In this document: positions 27,418 to 38,600 of the stretch, one piece after another
Layout of the letters: every line of letters starts with the position of its first letter
Position numbering within the stretch: the first letter of the stretch is position 1
Notes under the pieces: generated by a model
Database searches by the model: none
What the model saw: the letters and a program-made list of their open reading frames with translations, nothing else
What the model was told of the DNA's origin: nothing
Position numbers and translations under genes: made by a program
NCBI GenBank assembly: GCA_963738205.1
Contig: CAVTVQ010000006.1
Location: 1,116,001 to 1,180,000 of the forward strand
Direction: 5' to 3'
DNA from: DATFQE01 sp963738205
Lineage (GTDB): Bacteria > Actinomycetota > Thermoleophilia > Gaiellales > Gaiellaceae
Length of the DNA: 64,000 nt

Positions 27418-28768
27418 GCTTCGCGACCGCCTCCACGTGCGGCGTGTGCGGGAACATGTCCACGGGGGTGACGCGCTCCAGCTCGTAGCCCCAGTCGCGC
27501 GCCAGCTCCTTGACGTTCCCGGCCAGCGTGGTCGGGTTGCAGGAGACGTAGACGATGCGGTCGGGCTCGAGCCGGCCGATGCGGCGGATGGCCTTCGACG
27601 ACAGCCCCGCTCGGGGCGGGTCGACGACGACGACGTCGGGCGGGCCTGCGCGTTCGGCGAGCTCCTCCAGCGATCGGCCCACCTCGCCGGCGAAGAACGC
27701 GGCATTGGCGATCCCGTTGAGCTCGGCGTTCTCGATCGCGCAGGCCACCGACTCCTCGGAGACTTCGATGCCCCAGACGGTGAGGGCGTCGCGCGCGAGG
27801 GTCAGGCCGATCGTCCCGGTGCCGCAGTAGAGGTCGTAGACCGTGTCCTCCCTCGTGACGGCGGCGGCCTCGCGCGCGAGCTCGTAGAGGACTTCGGCCA
27901 TGTCGGTGTTCGTCTGCAGGAACGCGTTCGGGCGAATGCGGAAGCGCAGGCCGAGCAGCTGCTCCTCGATCGCCTCGTCGCCCCAGAGGAGCGTCGAGGG
28001 CAGGTTCGTGACCTCGGCGGGCGTGTCGTTGATCGCCCAGTGAATCGAGCGCACCTCGGGGAAGCGACGCAGCGTGTCGACCAGCTCGGCGCGCTCGAAG
28101 CGCTCGCCCGGCGCCGTCACGAGCACCACGAGCACCTGGCCGGTGTTGCGCGCCTCACGCACGACCAGGTGGCGCAGATAGCCGGTCTGATGCTCCTGGT
28201 CGTAGGCCTCGAGATGCTCGGCGCGCGCCCAGTCGCGGACGGTGTTGCGGATCGCGTTGCCGAGGTCGGTCGTCAGCCAGCACTTCTCGATCGGGAGCAC
28301 CTCGTCCCACCGGCCGGCCTTGTGGAAGCCGAGCGCCGGCCCCTCCTCCGTCTGCGTGAACGAGTACTCGAGCTTGTTGCGGTAGTGAAAGATCGACTTC
28401 GCCGGGACGATCGGCTGCAGCGGCGGCTCGGGGAGGCCGCCGATCCGCTGGAGCGCGTCGCGCACCTGGTCGTGCTTGGCCGCGATCTGCACCTCGTAGG
28501 CGAGGTCCTGGAACCGACAGCCGCCGCACGCCGGGTAGTGCTCGCACGGCGCCTCGACGCGGGGCGCACCGGCCTCGACGATCTCGGTCGCGATCGCCTC
28601 GGCGTGGTTCCGCTTCACCTTGGTCACGCGCGCGCGGACCGTGTCGCCGGGCAGGCCGCGGCGGACGAAGACGACGAAGCCGTTCAGTCGCGCGACGCCG
28701 TTGCCGCCGTACGCGAGTGACTCGATCTGGAGCTCGAGCTCCTGGTCCTTCTGGACGGGTGCAGCCAT
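27401..28768 (-). CDS. rlmD: 23S rRNA (uracil-C5)-methyltransferase, RlmD-like
   Basis: 455 aa. N-terminal TRAM domain (LELQIESLAYGGNGVARLNG), a [4Fe-4S] cluster site with CEHYPACGGC and a later Cys, then the methyltransferase core: NAFLQTNTDMAEVLYELA, VYDLYCGTGTIGLTLA (SAM), VVVDPPRAGLSSKAI and YVSCNPTTLAGNVKEL with the catalytic Cys, ending PHVEAVAKLTRSG. The family methylates U747 or U1939 of 23S rRNA; which one cannot be told here. Its 3' end overlaps that of the presenilin-like gene by 17 bp. Confidence 0.92.
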   Translation of the reverse strand: MAAPVQKDQELELQIESLAYGGNGVARLNGFVVFVRRGLPGDTVRARVTKVKRNHAEAIATEIVEAGAPRVEAPCEHYPACGGCRFQDLAYEVQIAAKHDQVRDALQRIGGLPEPPLQPIVPAKSIFHYRNKLEYSFTQTEEGPALGFHKAGRWDEVLPIEKCWLTTDLGNAIRNTVRDWARAEHLEAYDQEHQTGYLRHLVVREARNTGQVLVVLVTAPGERFERAELVDTLRRFPEVRSIHWAINDTPAEVTNLPSTLLWGDEAIEEQLLGLRFRIRPNAFLQTNTDMAEVLYELAREAAAVTREDTVYDLYCGTGTIGLTLARDALTVWGIEVSEESVACAIENAELNGIANAAFFAGEVGRSLEELAERAGPPDVVVVDPPRAGLSSKAIRRIGRLEPDRIVYVSCNPTTLAGNVKELARDWGYELERVTPVDMFPHTPHVEAVAKLTRSG

Positions 28769-28784
28769 CGGCCGAGGGTAACGA

Positions 28785-31700
28785 CTACGGGAGTGGCACC
28801 TTGGGAATGGCGACGACGCCCAGGTGCGCCAGGATCTCCTCGCTCGCCGCTCGCTGGGCCTCCCCGTCCGGCGCCCCCGTGTCGGCGAGCGCACGCAACG
28901 TGAGCGCCTCTTCGTACACCGCTCGCAGGTCCCGCGCGATCCGCAGGCTCTCGAACAGATGCGGCCTCCCCTCGTCGGGCCGCCGCGCCTGGTGTAGGGC
29001 GAGCCCGATCGTGCGTTCGACGAGCGCCTCCAGCCCGCCGAACGGCGTCTCTCGCGAGGCCTCGACGAGCGCGGAGGCGGCCTCGAGCGCCTCGGCGTGC
29101 CGACCTTCCAGGACAAGGCACTCGGCGCGGCGGGCGTGCGTTTCGTTGACGTAGCGGCCGGCGTCGATCGCGGCAAACGCCGCGGCCGCATCGTCCAGCA
29201 GCTCGTGCGCCTCGGCGAAGCGCCCGTCGCGCGCGGCCAGGCGGCCGAGGTTGCCGGTCCCGAGCGCCGCGCCGATCGGGAAGTGGGCCGCGCGGCTGAC
29301 GCGGACCATGTTCCGGAACAGCGTTTCGGCCTCCGCGAGCAGTCCCTGGTCGGAGAGCACCTCGGCCACGTTGTTCTCCTGAACGGCGGCACCGAGCGGG
29401 TCGCCGGCGTGCAGCTTTGCCTCGCGGCTGGCGCGGTAGCACTCGACGGCCTCGTCCCAGCGTCCCTCGGAGTAGTGGTAGATGCCGAGGTTGTTCAGCG
29501 CCGACCCGCGAACCCGGTGCAGGCCGTGTTCCGCGCTGATCGCGATCGACCGCTCGAACAGCGGGGCCGCCTCGTCCTGGCCGAGGTCGTTGTGGGCGAG
29601 ACCCGCTACCACGAGGGCGTGTGCGAGCACGTCGGACAGGTCGGCCCGCTCGGCGAGCGCCGCGGCGGCGGTGGCGTGCGAGATCGCGTCCGCGTAGGCC
29701 GCACGGCGGTACGCGACACTCGCGAGGCCGATCTCGATGGTCGCCGCCGTCTCGAGCCCCGCCGGGCCTCCGTCCTCCCCCTCCAGCAACGCGCGCGCCT
29801 CCGCAAAGGCCGCGACGGCGTCGTCGTACCGCCCCTCACGGTCGAGGCAGTGCGCAATCCGAGCGACGACACGAGCGCGGTCGAGCGGGCCCTCGTGGGC
29901 CTCCCCTGCCTGCCTGTACGCGTCGAGAGCGGGCTCGTAGGCCCCAAAGCGCTCACGCATGTCGCCGAGCGCCTCGAGCACGGCGGCGCGGTTCTCCACG
30001 TCGACGGCCTCGAGGTCGGCGGCCGCGAGCGCTCGCTCGTAGAGCTCGGCGGCGACGACGTTCGCGAAACCGCCCGCGGCGCGATCCGCGGCGACGACGG
30101 CGTAGCGCCACGCGCGCTCGCCGTCGCCCGCCTCCAGGAAGTGGAGCGAGAGGATCGCCGCGACGTCCTCGGCCCGGTCGGCGGCGCGACGCTCGAGCGC
30201 GAGCCCGACGCGCCGATGGATCTCCCGCCGCCGCTTGTACGGGAGGCCTGCGTACGCGGTCTGGCGGACGAGGTCATGCCGGAAGACGAACTCGCCGTCG
30301 CCGACGCGGTGGACGAACTCCGCGAGGGCGTGCCAGCGTTCGGACTCGTCGGCCCCGGGCACCTCCTCGGCCAGGATCTCCCCGACGAGGTCGAGCGGGA
30401 ACGAGTGACCGACGACGGACGCAAAGCGGAGCAGCAGTCGGTCCGCGGGAGCGAGCGTGTCGATCCGCGTCGTCAGCAGCGTCTCGACCGACTCGGGGAG
30501 CTCGCCCGCGTCGCCCTCGCGCGTTGCCGCGACCAGCTCGCGCAGGAACAGCGGGTTGCCGCCGGCGCGCAGGGCGACGGCGCGGACGGCGTCCTCGGAG
30601 AGCGCAAATTCCGCTGCGACGGCGATCACGAGCTGCTCGGCGCTCTGCGCGTCGAGCGGCTCGAGCTCGACCCGCTGTCCCGGGCCACCCGGGGCGACGA
30701 TCGACTCGGCCGACGGCCGCGTCGTCACCAGCACGAGCCACGCCCGCGGCAGGGGCGAGGCGGCCAGGTGACGCAGAAGCAGGCGCGACGCGTCGTCGAG
30801 CCAGTGCGCGTCTTCGACGACGATCAGCGTCGGCATCATCAGCATCCGCTCGAGGAACGTCGTCAACGTGGCCTGGAGCCGCTCATGGCTGTCCTCGGCA
30901 TCGAGTGCGTCGACCTCCGGTGTCGGCGCCACCTGCGCGTCGAACGGCAGCGAGAGCAACGGCAGCCAGGGCGCAAGATCCGGCATCGTCGCGGTCACGA
31001 ACGCCGTCAGCTGCGCGCCCGCCTCGTCACGCGAGCGTTCGGGCATGATCCCGACGAGCTGCCGCAGCGCACTCCGCCAGGCGCCGTAGGGAACGGTGCG
31101 CGCGTACTGCTCGCCGGCGAGGCTCACCTCGGCGAAGCCGACCGCGTTCGTGCGGGTGACGGCGACGAGGCGCGACTTGCCCATCCCCGGGTCGCCGACG
31201 ATCTCGACGAGCTGGAACTGGCGGAGCCGCGCGGCGTTCAAGGCCTCGGCGATCAGGGCGGTTTCGCGCTCGCGGTCGACCAGCGGCATCTCGTCCCCGG
31301 GCGCGGCCTCGCGCGGGCCGGTTGGCGCCCCGACGTGGTATGCCATTACGGCGCGCTCCTTGCCCTTGACGAGTAGCGGCTCGCGCTCGCTCGCGTAGAG
31401 CGTTCGCGCGGCGTCGAGGACGTCCGCGGTGGCCAGGATCTCCCGGTCGCCAGCCTGCGCCGTCAAGCGCGCCGCGAGGTTGACCGGGTCGCCCATCACG
31501 GCGTACGTGCGCCGCCTGGGCGAGCCGATGTCGCCCGTAAAGACATGGCCACGATGCACTCCCGCGCGCAGCGAGAAGCCCGGGCATGCGTCGATGACGT
31601 CGCGGAGGGCGCGCAGCATCCCCTCCGCGTCGTCCCCCGTGGTCGAGGGTGCGCCCGCGGTCAGATAGAGCTTGACGGCGCCGAGGTCGATGTCGGACTC

Positions 31701-32570
31701 GAGCCAGGTCACGCCGTAGGTGTCGGACGCGCGGTCGACCGCCCCCGCGACCTCGTCCAGGCGGCCGAGAAGCGCCGCGGGCCCCTGCTCCTCGAGCACG
31801 GCGTCGGTGCCCGCGAGCTTGAGAAAGGCGACCGAGACGTGGCGGTGCTCGGCCTCGCCGCTCGCCACCGCCAGGTGGTCGCGGAGCGCCGGCGGAACGT
31901 ACTCGTCGAGGCGCTCGCCCGGAACGTCGGGCGGCGGCGGGACGACACTGCGGGACGGGTCGAGGCGCCGGAGCACGTGCGCGCCGGCGCGCTGCTCGAC
32001 CAACCACTCGCGATCGACCGCCGCAGCCGTGTCGGCGCTGACGACGATCTCCGAGGCCCCGGCCAGGTCCTCGAGCTCGAAGACCCGCGTGGCCGCGGGG
32101 CCGGCGACGAGTAGCTCGCGGTGCGGACGCTCGGTCAGGAACAAGTGGACCGGCCCGCTGTGCACGCCGGCGGACATGCGTAGCTCGACCGAGCCGGTCG
32201 AGCCGATCTGCTCGATCGTCCACTGCATGTCGGAGGCCGCTCCGCACGCTCGCGCGGCGTGCGAGTCCCCGATGAACAGCAGGAGCAGCGCGTCGCCGCG
32301 GAACTTCAACACGTCGCCGCCGTGCCGCTCCCCCACCTCGATCAGCGCGGCGAAGATCCCCGAGATCGTCCGCACGAGCTCCTCCGCTCCTTCGCGGCCC
32401 TTCCCCGCGAGCCGCTCGGACAGGGCGGTGAAGCCGGAGATGTCCACCGAGACGAGCGAGCCGTCGAGCGCTCGCGCCCGCGGCGCGTCGCGCTCCGTGC
32501 TCCAGACCCTGAGGAGGCGCGGGAGATACGGCGACAGCTCGCTGCGTTGGGCGGTCGTCGATTCGGTCAT
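28785..32570 (-). CDS. Multidomain regulator: tandem class III cyclase domains, AAA/STAND ATPase, TPR repeats
   Basis: 1261 aa. Cyclase homology domain 1 begins SLVSVDISGFTALSERLAG with metal Asp43 and KFRGDALLLLF with Asp93. Domain 2 (about 230-400) keeps GVHRGHVFTGDIGSPRRR and VMGDPVNLAARL but has lost the first metal Asp, so one half looks degenerate, as in many tandem cyclases. The ATPase domain has Walker A GDPGMGKSRL (about 457) and Walker B LIVVEDAHWLDDASR (about 582). The C-terminal third (about 850-1240) is TPR-like helical repeats, for example SALNNLGIYHYSEGRWDEAV. Probably a cytosolic signal-integrating ATPase that may make cAMP. Start ATG 32570; divergent from the giant secreted gene. 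Confidence 0.88.
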   Translation of the reverse strand: MTESTTAQRSELSPYLPRLLRVWSTERDAPRARALDGSLVSVDISGFTALSERLAGKGREGAEELVRTISGIFAALIEVGERHGGDVLKFRGDALLLLFIGDSHAARACGAASDMQWTIEQIGSTGSVELRMSAGVHSGPVHLFLTERPHRELLVAGPAATRVFELEDLAGASEIVVSADTAAAVDREWLVEQRAGAHVLRRLDPSRSVVPPPPDVPGERLDEYVPPALRDHLAVASGEAEHRHVSVAFLKLAGTDAVLEEQGPAALLGRLDEVAGAVDRASDTYGVTWLESDIDLGAVKLYLTAGAPSTTGDDAEGMLRALRDVIDACPGFSLRAGVHRGHVFTGDIGSPRRRTYAVMGDPVNLAARLTAQAGDREILATADVLDAARTLYASEREPLLVKGKERAVMAYHVGAPTGPREAAPGDEMPLVDRERETALIAEALNAARLRQFQLVEIVGDPGMGKSRLVAVTRTNAVGFAEVSLAGEQYARTVPYGAWRSALRQLVGIMPERSRDEAGAQLTAFVTATMPDLAPWLPLLSLPFDAQVAPTPEVDALDAEDSHERLQATLTTFLERMLMMPTLIVVEDAHWLDDASRLLLRHLAASPLPRAWLVLVTTRPSAESIVAPGGPGQRVELEPLDAQSAEQLVIAVAAEFALSEDAVRAVALRAGGNPLFLRELVAATREGDAGELPESVETLLTTRIDTLAPADRLLLRFASVVGHSFPLDLVGEILAEEVPGADESERWHALAEFVHRVGDGEFVFRHDLVRQTAYAGLPYKRRREIHRRVGLALERRAADRAEDVAAILSLHFLEAGDGERAWRYAVVAADRAAGGFANVVAAELYERALAAADLEAVDVENRAAVLEALGDMRERFGAYEPALDAYRQAGEAHEGPLDRARVVARIAHCLDREGRYDDAVAAFAEARALLEGEDGGPAGLETAATIEIGLASVAYRRAAYADAISHATAAAALAERADLSDVLAHALVVAGLAHNDLGQDEAAPLFERSIAISAEHGLHRVRGSALNNLGIYHYSEGRWDEAVECYRASREAKLHAGDPLGAAVQENNVAEVLSDQGLLAEAETLFRNMVRVSRAAHFPIGAALGTGNLGRLAARDGRFAEAHELLDDAAAAFAAIDAGRYVNETHARRAECLVLEGRHAEALEAASALVEASRETPFGGLEALVERTIGLALHQARRPDEGRPHLFESLRIARDLRAVYEEALTLRALADTGAPDGEAQRAASEEILAHLGVVAIPKVPLP

Positions 32571-32615
32571 CTCCACAGGATCGCAGTCGCTCGGGCGGAC
32601 GCTCCATGCCGGGTC

Positions 32616-32644
32616 TTGTATTGACCGCTCAACAGTTCTAGGCT
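32616..32644 (+). promoter_or_regulatory. Candidate promoter of the giant gene with a small inverted repeat
   Basis: TTGTAT (32616-32621), 17 bp, TAGGCT (32639-32644); the ATG at 32655 is about 10 nt downstream, so a nearly leaderless transcript is possible. TTGACCGCTCAA (32621-32632) within the spacer is an inverted repeat (TTGA/TCAA arms) that could serve both divergent genes of the 84-bp gap. Confidence 0.4.
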
Positions 32645-32654
32645 CGTGCGAGGA

Positions 32655-35600
32655 ATGAGGGGTTTTCTGCGGATTGGAGGAGGTCTGTCGGCGCGCGCGC
32701 CGAAACGTCTGGCCGCCGTCGCCGCCCTGCTCGTAGCGACCGCAGTCGCCCTGCCGAGTGTCGCTTCGGCGCACGGCGGCGGAACGTTCATCGCCGGCCC
32801 GGCCACGACCGCGCCGACGGTCGACGGGATCGTCGGGTCGTCGGAGTGGGCTGACGCTACGCCGTACCACGTCGACCTCGGATCGTTCGGCAACGCGACT
32901 GTGCGCTTCGCCCACACGACGACCGACCTCTACGTCGGAGTCGTCGTGCAGGACCCCAGCCCAGGCTTCGCGCCCCGGTTCGACGTCTTCTTCGACAACG
33001 ACCACGACGGCGTCAAGGGGCTGGGCGACGACGTCTGGCTCGCGGCCGTGGGCGGCGCAGGTCAGGACTTCTTCTGGAACCCGGCCGGGCCGGGAAGCCA
33101 CGTCAGCGACCTGAGCGACGCCGGCACGGGCGACACCGTCTCCGCCGGAACGAGTTCCGACGAGCAGATGTTCGAGCTTCGACACCCGCTCTGCTCCGCG
33201 GACCTGGAGCACGACATCTGCGCAGCGACAGGTCAGACGCTCGGCATCGACTTCCGGTACACCAGGAGCGCGCCAGAGGCCGTCGTGACCGCTCCCGGCC
33301 CCAACCTGCTCGACCCGAGCAACAACTGGGCCGACCTCGTGCTCGCGGCCGAAGACGTCATCGCGCCGACAGTCGACCTCACCGCCCCGGCCGCCGGCGC
33401 CGTGCTGCGCGGCAGCACCACCGTCACCGCGGACGCCTCCGACAACGTCGGCGTCACCGCCGTGGACTTCCGCTACTCCGACGGCGTGCTGCCCGTGGTC
33501 GACCTCGGCACGGACACGGATCCGCCGTACACCGCGACGTTCGACAGCACGGAGGTTGCGAATACGGGCGTCGGTGGCGGGACGGTCTCGGCCGTCGCGC
33601 ACGATGCAGCGAGCCACACGACCGCGGCGAGCGTCGACGTCACGGTCGACAACACGTCGCCCAGCCGGATCGTGTTCGAGAGCGATCGCAACGGCAACTC
33701 CGACATCTATGTGCTGAATCCCGACGGGACCGACGTGACGCGGCTCACGACCTCCGATTCCGTCGACACCCGGCCGTCCCTCTCGCCCGACGGCAGCCGG
33801 ATCACCTGGCAGAGCGGGAATCAGATCTGGCTGATGAACCGCAACGGCTCGAACAAGCAGGCGCTGACGTCTCTGGGCACGAATGCCGCGCCGGCCTTCT
33901 CGCCGGACGGGACGAAGATCGCGTTCGAGAGCAATCGCACCGAGGACTTCGACATCTGGGTCATGAACGCCGACGGCACGGCCCAGACCAACCTCACCAA
34001 CACGCCGTTCGTCGACGACGTCTCCGCGGCCTGGAGCCCAGACGGCACGAAGCTCGCGTTCGACTCGGACCGCACCGAGAACAGAGACGTCTTCACGATG
34101 AACGCCGACGGCAGCGGGCAGACGAACCGGACCCCGGCCAGCTTCGCCCTCGATGCCGACCCGGACTGGTCGCCCGACGGCGGCAAGCTTCTGTTCGCCA
34201 GCGACCGCACCGGGCCGACGTCGGTGTGGAGCATGAACGTGAACGGCACCGGCGCGGTCGACGTCACGGGCTCCGGGAACTACGACGCTGACCCCGCCTG
34301 GTCGCCAGACGGCAGCCACATCGTCTTCACGCGAGAGCGCACGGGCGGCCTGACGTTCAACCTCTGGACGGCACGCGCCGACGGGACGGCGCAGCTCCCG
34401 ATCACCTTCGCAGGCTCGACGCAGCGGAATTCGTTCGCCGATTGGGGCACCCGGGTCGCGGAGACCGTGGTGACGCTGGAGCCGGTCGCCGACACCTACG
34501 TGCGCGCCAGCGACCCCGGCACGGCGCACGGCACGGAGGCCACGTTCGACGTGCACGCGGGAGCCAACATCTACTGCGGCCGCGGGCCAGGGCCCGCCTA
34601 CGGGTTGCTGCGCTTCAACCTCTCGTCGCTGCCGGCGGGAGTGCAGGTGACCGACGCCAGGCTCGACCTGACCGTTGCCGGGGGCTTCGCACAGGACGGC
34701 GATCCCTCCCACTACGCGATTCGCCTCAACAACAACGCCTGGCCCGAGTCGGTCACCTGGGACAGCCGGCCCGCCGACGGCATCCTCCCCGGCCCGGTCG
34801 GGCCTCCGTTCGGCGAGGCGACCATCAACGGCGTACCGCTCTCCACGTCGCTCGACGTGCTGGGCATCGCGAACGCTTTCAACAACAACTGCGGCGCGAA
34901 CAGCGGGGGACCGGCGGTCCGCACCTTCACCGCTCCGGACAACCGCGCCCAGTCGTTCGCGGACGCCGTGGCCGCCGAGGCCGGCGACGGGAGCCTGTCG
35001 CTGCAGATCTGGAGCCAGCCGTGCGGGACACCGACGACCGTGCCCTGCCAGAACGGTCAGCTCCAGCAGGCGTACTTCGTGCAGTACTACTCGCGCGAGG
35101 CCGACCCCGCGCTGCGGCCGAAGCTCGTTGTCACGTACACGTCGACCGTCGACGTCACCTCGTTCACTGCGACTCCGGCCAACCCGAAGGCCGGGCTCGC
35201 GCAGATCGCCCTCGACGACGTGCCGCCCTCGGTGCTCCTCGCTCCTTCGCGCACCACAGCCTCGGCGCCGCTGGGCGACACGCCGCTGGGCGACACGCCG
35301 CTCGGCGACACGCCGCTGGGCGACACGCCGTTGGGCGACACTCCGCTCGGCGACACGAGCCTCGGCCTCCGCAGCCTGCTCACCGAGTTGCGGACGGTGC
35401 CGCTGTCGTCCTTGCCGCTGCTCCGCGACGGCGGTTGGCCGCGCGTGCTCGTCGGAACCGCGCTCGCCCAGCGCGCACTCCAGAACGTGAGCCTGGGCGA
35501 CGTGCTCGCGCTGACGCCGCGCCCCGCGGTGCTCGACGGCCAGGGGACAGATGACATCACGCTCGTCGAGCTCGACCTCTCGCGCAGCGCGCTCGGGGAC

Positions 35601-38600
35601 GTGGCCACAATTGCGTACGCGCTCGGCAACGGGGTCACGCTCTCCGAGCTGCTCGCGGCGACCGCGCTCGATCCCGGCCTGCAGCAGTGGTGCACCCTCA
35701 CGGCGACGAACTGCTCCACGACGAGCGTCCTCGCGCTCGGGCTTCGCGGCGCGCCGCTCGGCGACACGCCACTGGGGGACACGCCCTTGGGCGACACACC
35801 CCTCGGCGACACTCCGCTCGGCGACACCCCGCTTGGGGACACGCCGCTCGGGGACACGCCGTTGGGAGACACACCGTTGGGAGACACCCCGCTCGGCGAC
35901 ACCAACCTCAACCGCGCGCCCCTGGGCGACACGCCGCTGGGCGACACGCCGCTCGGGGACACCAACCTCAACCGCGCGCCGCTTGGCGACACCCCCCTCG
36001 GCGACACACCGCTCGGAGACACTCCGCTCGGCGACACGCCGCTTGGCGACACCCAGATCTCGAGCCTCGCGATCTGTGCGGCGCTCTTCGTGCAGTGCCC
36101 GCCCGCGGGTGACACGATCGACCAGCACCTGGCCGACCTGCGGCCCGGCGTGACGCTCGCCGACTTCGTGGCCGCGCTGACACCCGCTGCGCAGCAGTCG
36201 CTGACGCTGGCCGACCTCGTCGCCAGCCTCCGCAATCCGAACGACCACACCGTCGCCCAACTGCTCGCCGTGCTCGACCCGCCCGAGAACTACACGCTGG
36301 CCCAGGTCGCCGCGATCTTCACACCGGCGAGCGGGGTGACGCTGAACGACCTCCTCGCCGTGTTCCTGCGCGCGACCGCCGACTGGGAGCGGATCGACCT
36401 CTCGCAGCCTGAGCTCGCCCGCGTGGCGACCGGCGGGGGGACGGTCAGCCTCACCGCCGATCTCACGGTGTCGGGCGCGGCGCCTCTGACCTTCAGCGTG
36501 GTGCTTCCGCCCGGCTGGACGCGGGACGGATTCGCACCGTCGCTCGAGACCGTCCCCCCGGGCGCAATCACGGCGCTCGACGTGTCGCCCGCCCAGCCGG
36601 CCGCGGGCGGCGGCACGCGCTACACCTTGCGCACGCCGTTCCCGATGGGCGGTGACCTGCGCTTCCGCTTCGGCGCCCGGCCGGGCACGACGCTCGGACC
36701 GGCGACGCCGACCCTCTCCGTCGCCGCCGCGAGCGGCACGCCCAGGGCGGCCCCGGCCGCGGCTGTCGACGTGCAGGAGACGTTCGAGCCGAACGACGAC
36801 CCACTGAGCGCACCGGTCATCGGCCCGGGGAACCTGTACCTCTCGTATCTGACGAGCGCCGCCGACACCGACTTCTTCCGTGTGAACGTGCCGTCCACCG
36901 CCGGAACGCGCACGACGATTCGCCTCAGCCACCTGCCGGCGGACTACGACCTCGTCGTCTACGGACCGCAGGGCGTGCAGCCGCTCGTCGCTCCGGGGGA
37001 CGCGCCGCCGCTCGAGACGCCCGTGCTGGGCGACGAAGGCGCTCCGATCACGCATCTGACCGACGCGCTCCCGGCGGAGACGCTCGATGACCTCACCCTC
37101 CTGACGGATCGCCCGGTGCTCGGCGTCTCGGCGTTCCGCACGACCGAGGACGAGGCGGTCGTTGCGATCTCCGACGGCGCGCCGGGCTCGTACGTGGTGC
37201 AGGTGACCGGCTACAACGGCGCGTCGAGCGTCGAGCCGTACGTGCTTCGCGTGGAGACCGAGGCGCCGCGCCAGGCGCCGGCCTGCCTAGGGCGTCTGCC
37301 CGGTCTCTCGTTCGGCACGGCGACTGGCGTGAACATCCCGGCGATCCCCACCAGCACCGACACCCTCTTCCTCGCCAACGGCCCGCAACTCGCCGCGGCG
37401 GGCGGCTCGGGCGTCGTCGATTGGTTCTCGATGGCGCACCTGGACGCGCTCCGCACGACGACCGGCCATCCGAGCGCGCTGGTTCGGCTCCAGGACGATC
37501 CCGCCGTTCGGGCCGCGTACACGGCCTGGAACGCACAGCCGTGTAGCAGCACGCGCGCAAACGCCGTCGTCCGGGCGATCACCAATGTGGTCCGCGCGAT
37601 CCGGACTGCCCGGCCGTCGGTTCGGAACGTCGTCCTGCTCGGCAACGACACGGCGCTGCCGTTCGCCCGGCTGGACGACCTCACGACGATCGCCAACGAG
37701 GCGGACTACGCCTCGACCTTCGCGCGCACGGACGACCTCTACGGCGCGCTGTTCGAGCACCGCGTCCTCTCCGACGACCCGTACGCGACGACCGACCCGA
37801 TCCCGTACCTGCAGCGGCAGCTGTTCGTGCCGCAGCTCGCCGTGGGCCGGCTCGTGGAGTCGGGCACGCAGATCACTGCGGCGCTCGACCGCTTCCTCGC
37901 GTTCCGCGGCGTGCTGGACCCGACGAGCGCGCGGACGACGGGCTATGACTTCCTGCGCGACGGGGCCAACGGCGTGGCCGCGGCCTTCGCGAGCGTTGTC
38001 GGCGCACAGCAGCCGGTGACGAACCCGCCCCTGATCGGAGACCTCTGGACGCAAAGCACGCTGGCCGGCGCGCTGGGGACGACCACGGGCCTCGTCGGGC
38101 TCAACGGCCACGCCGACCACAACCGGCTGCAGCCGGCAGCGGGGGCCGACCTCTTCACGGCCGCCAACCTGCCTCCCTCGATGGCCCGCGCTGCCGTCTT
38201 CAGCATGGGCTGTCACTTTGCACTTTCCGCCAGCGACGCCTCCGTCGGCGGCGCGATCGCCACCGATTGGGCGCAGACGTTCGCCGGCAAGGGCACGGCG
38301 GCCCTCGCGGGCAATCTCGGCTACGGCTACGGCGACACCGTCACGGTCGCCTACTCGGAGGCGCTGAACGTCCGGCTCGCCGAGGGCCTCCGGAACGGCC
38401 TGCCGATCGGTGACGCCCTCGTCGAGGCGAAACAGGGCTACCTCGCCGACCTCGGCCTGGTCGGCGTCTACGACGAGAAGGCGATGTCCGAGCTCGCGCT
38501 CTACGGCCTTCCGATGTGGGGGCTCGCGAGTGCGCCCCCGGCCACGCCCCCCTCCCTGCCGGCGGGGGTCACGAGGCTGTCGACCGACACGGATCCGTTC

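Noticed and set aside
35268..36053. Possible CRISPR array (regular short repeats)
   Set aside because: Repeats are 15-bp in-frame codon units without spacers inside a coding gene.
32571..37055. Open frame of about 1500 codons antisense to the giant gene, in frame with the cyclase gene
   Set aside because: Arg-rich shadow created by GC codon bias opposite the real gene; the cyclase product clearly starts at 32570 with a cyclase domain.
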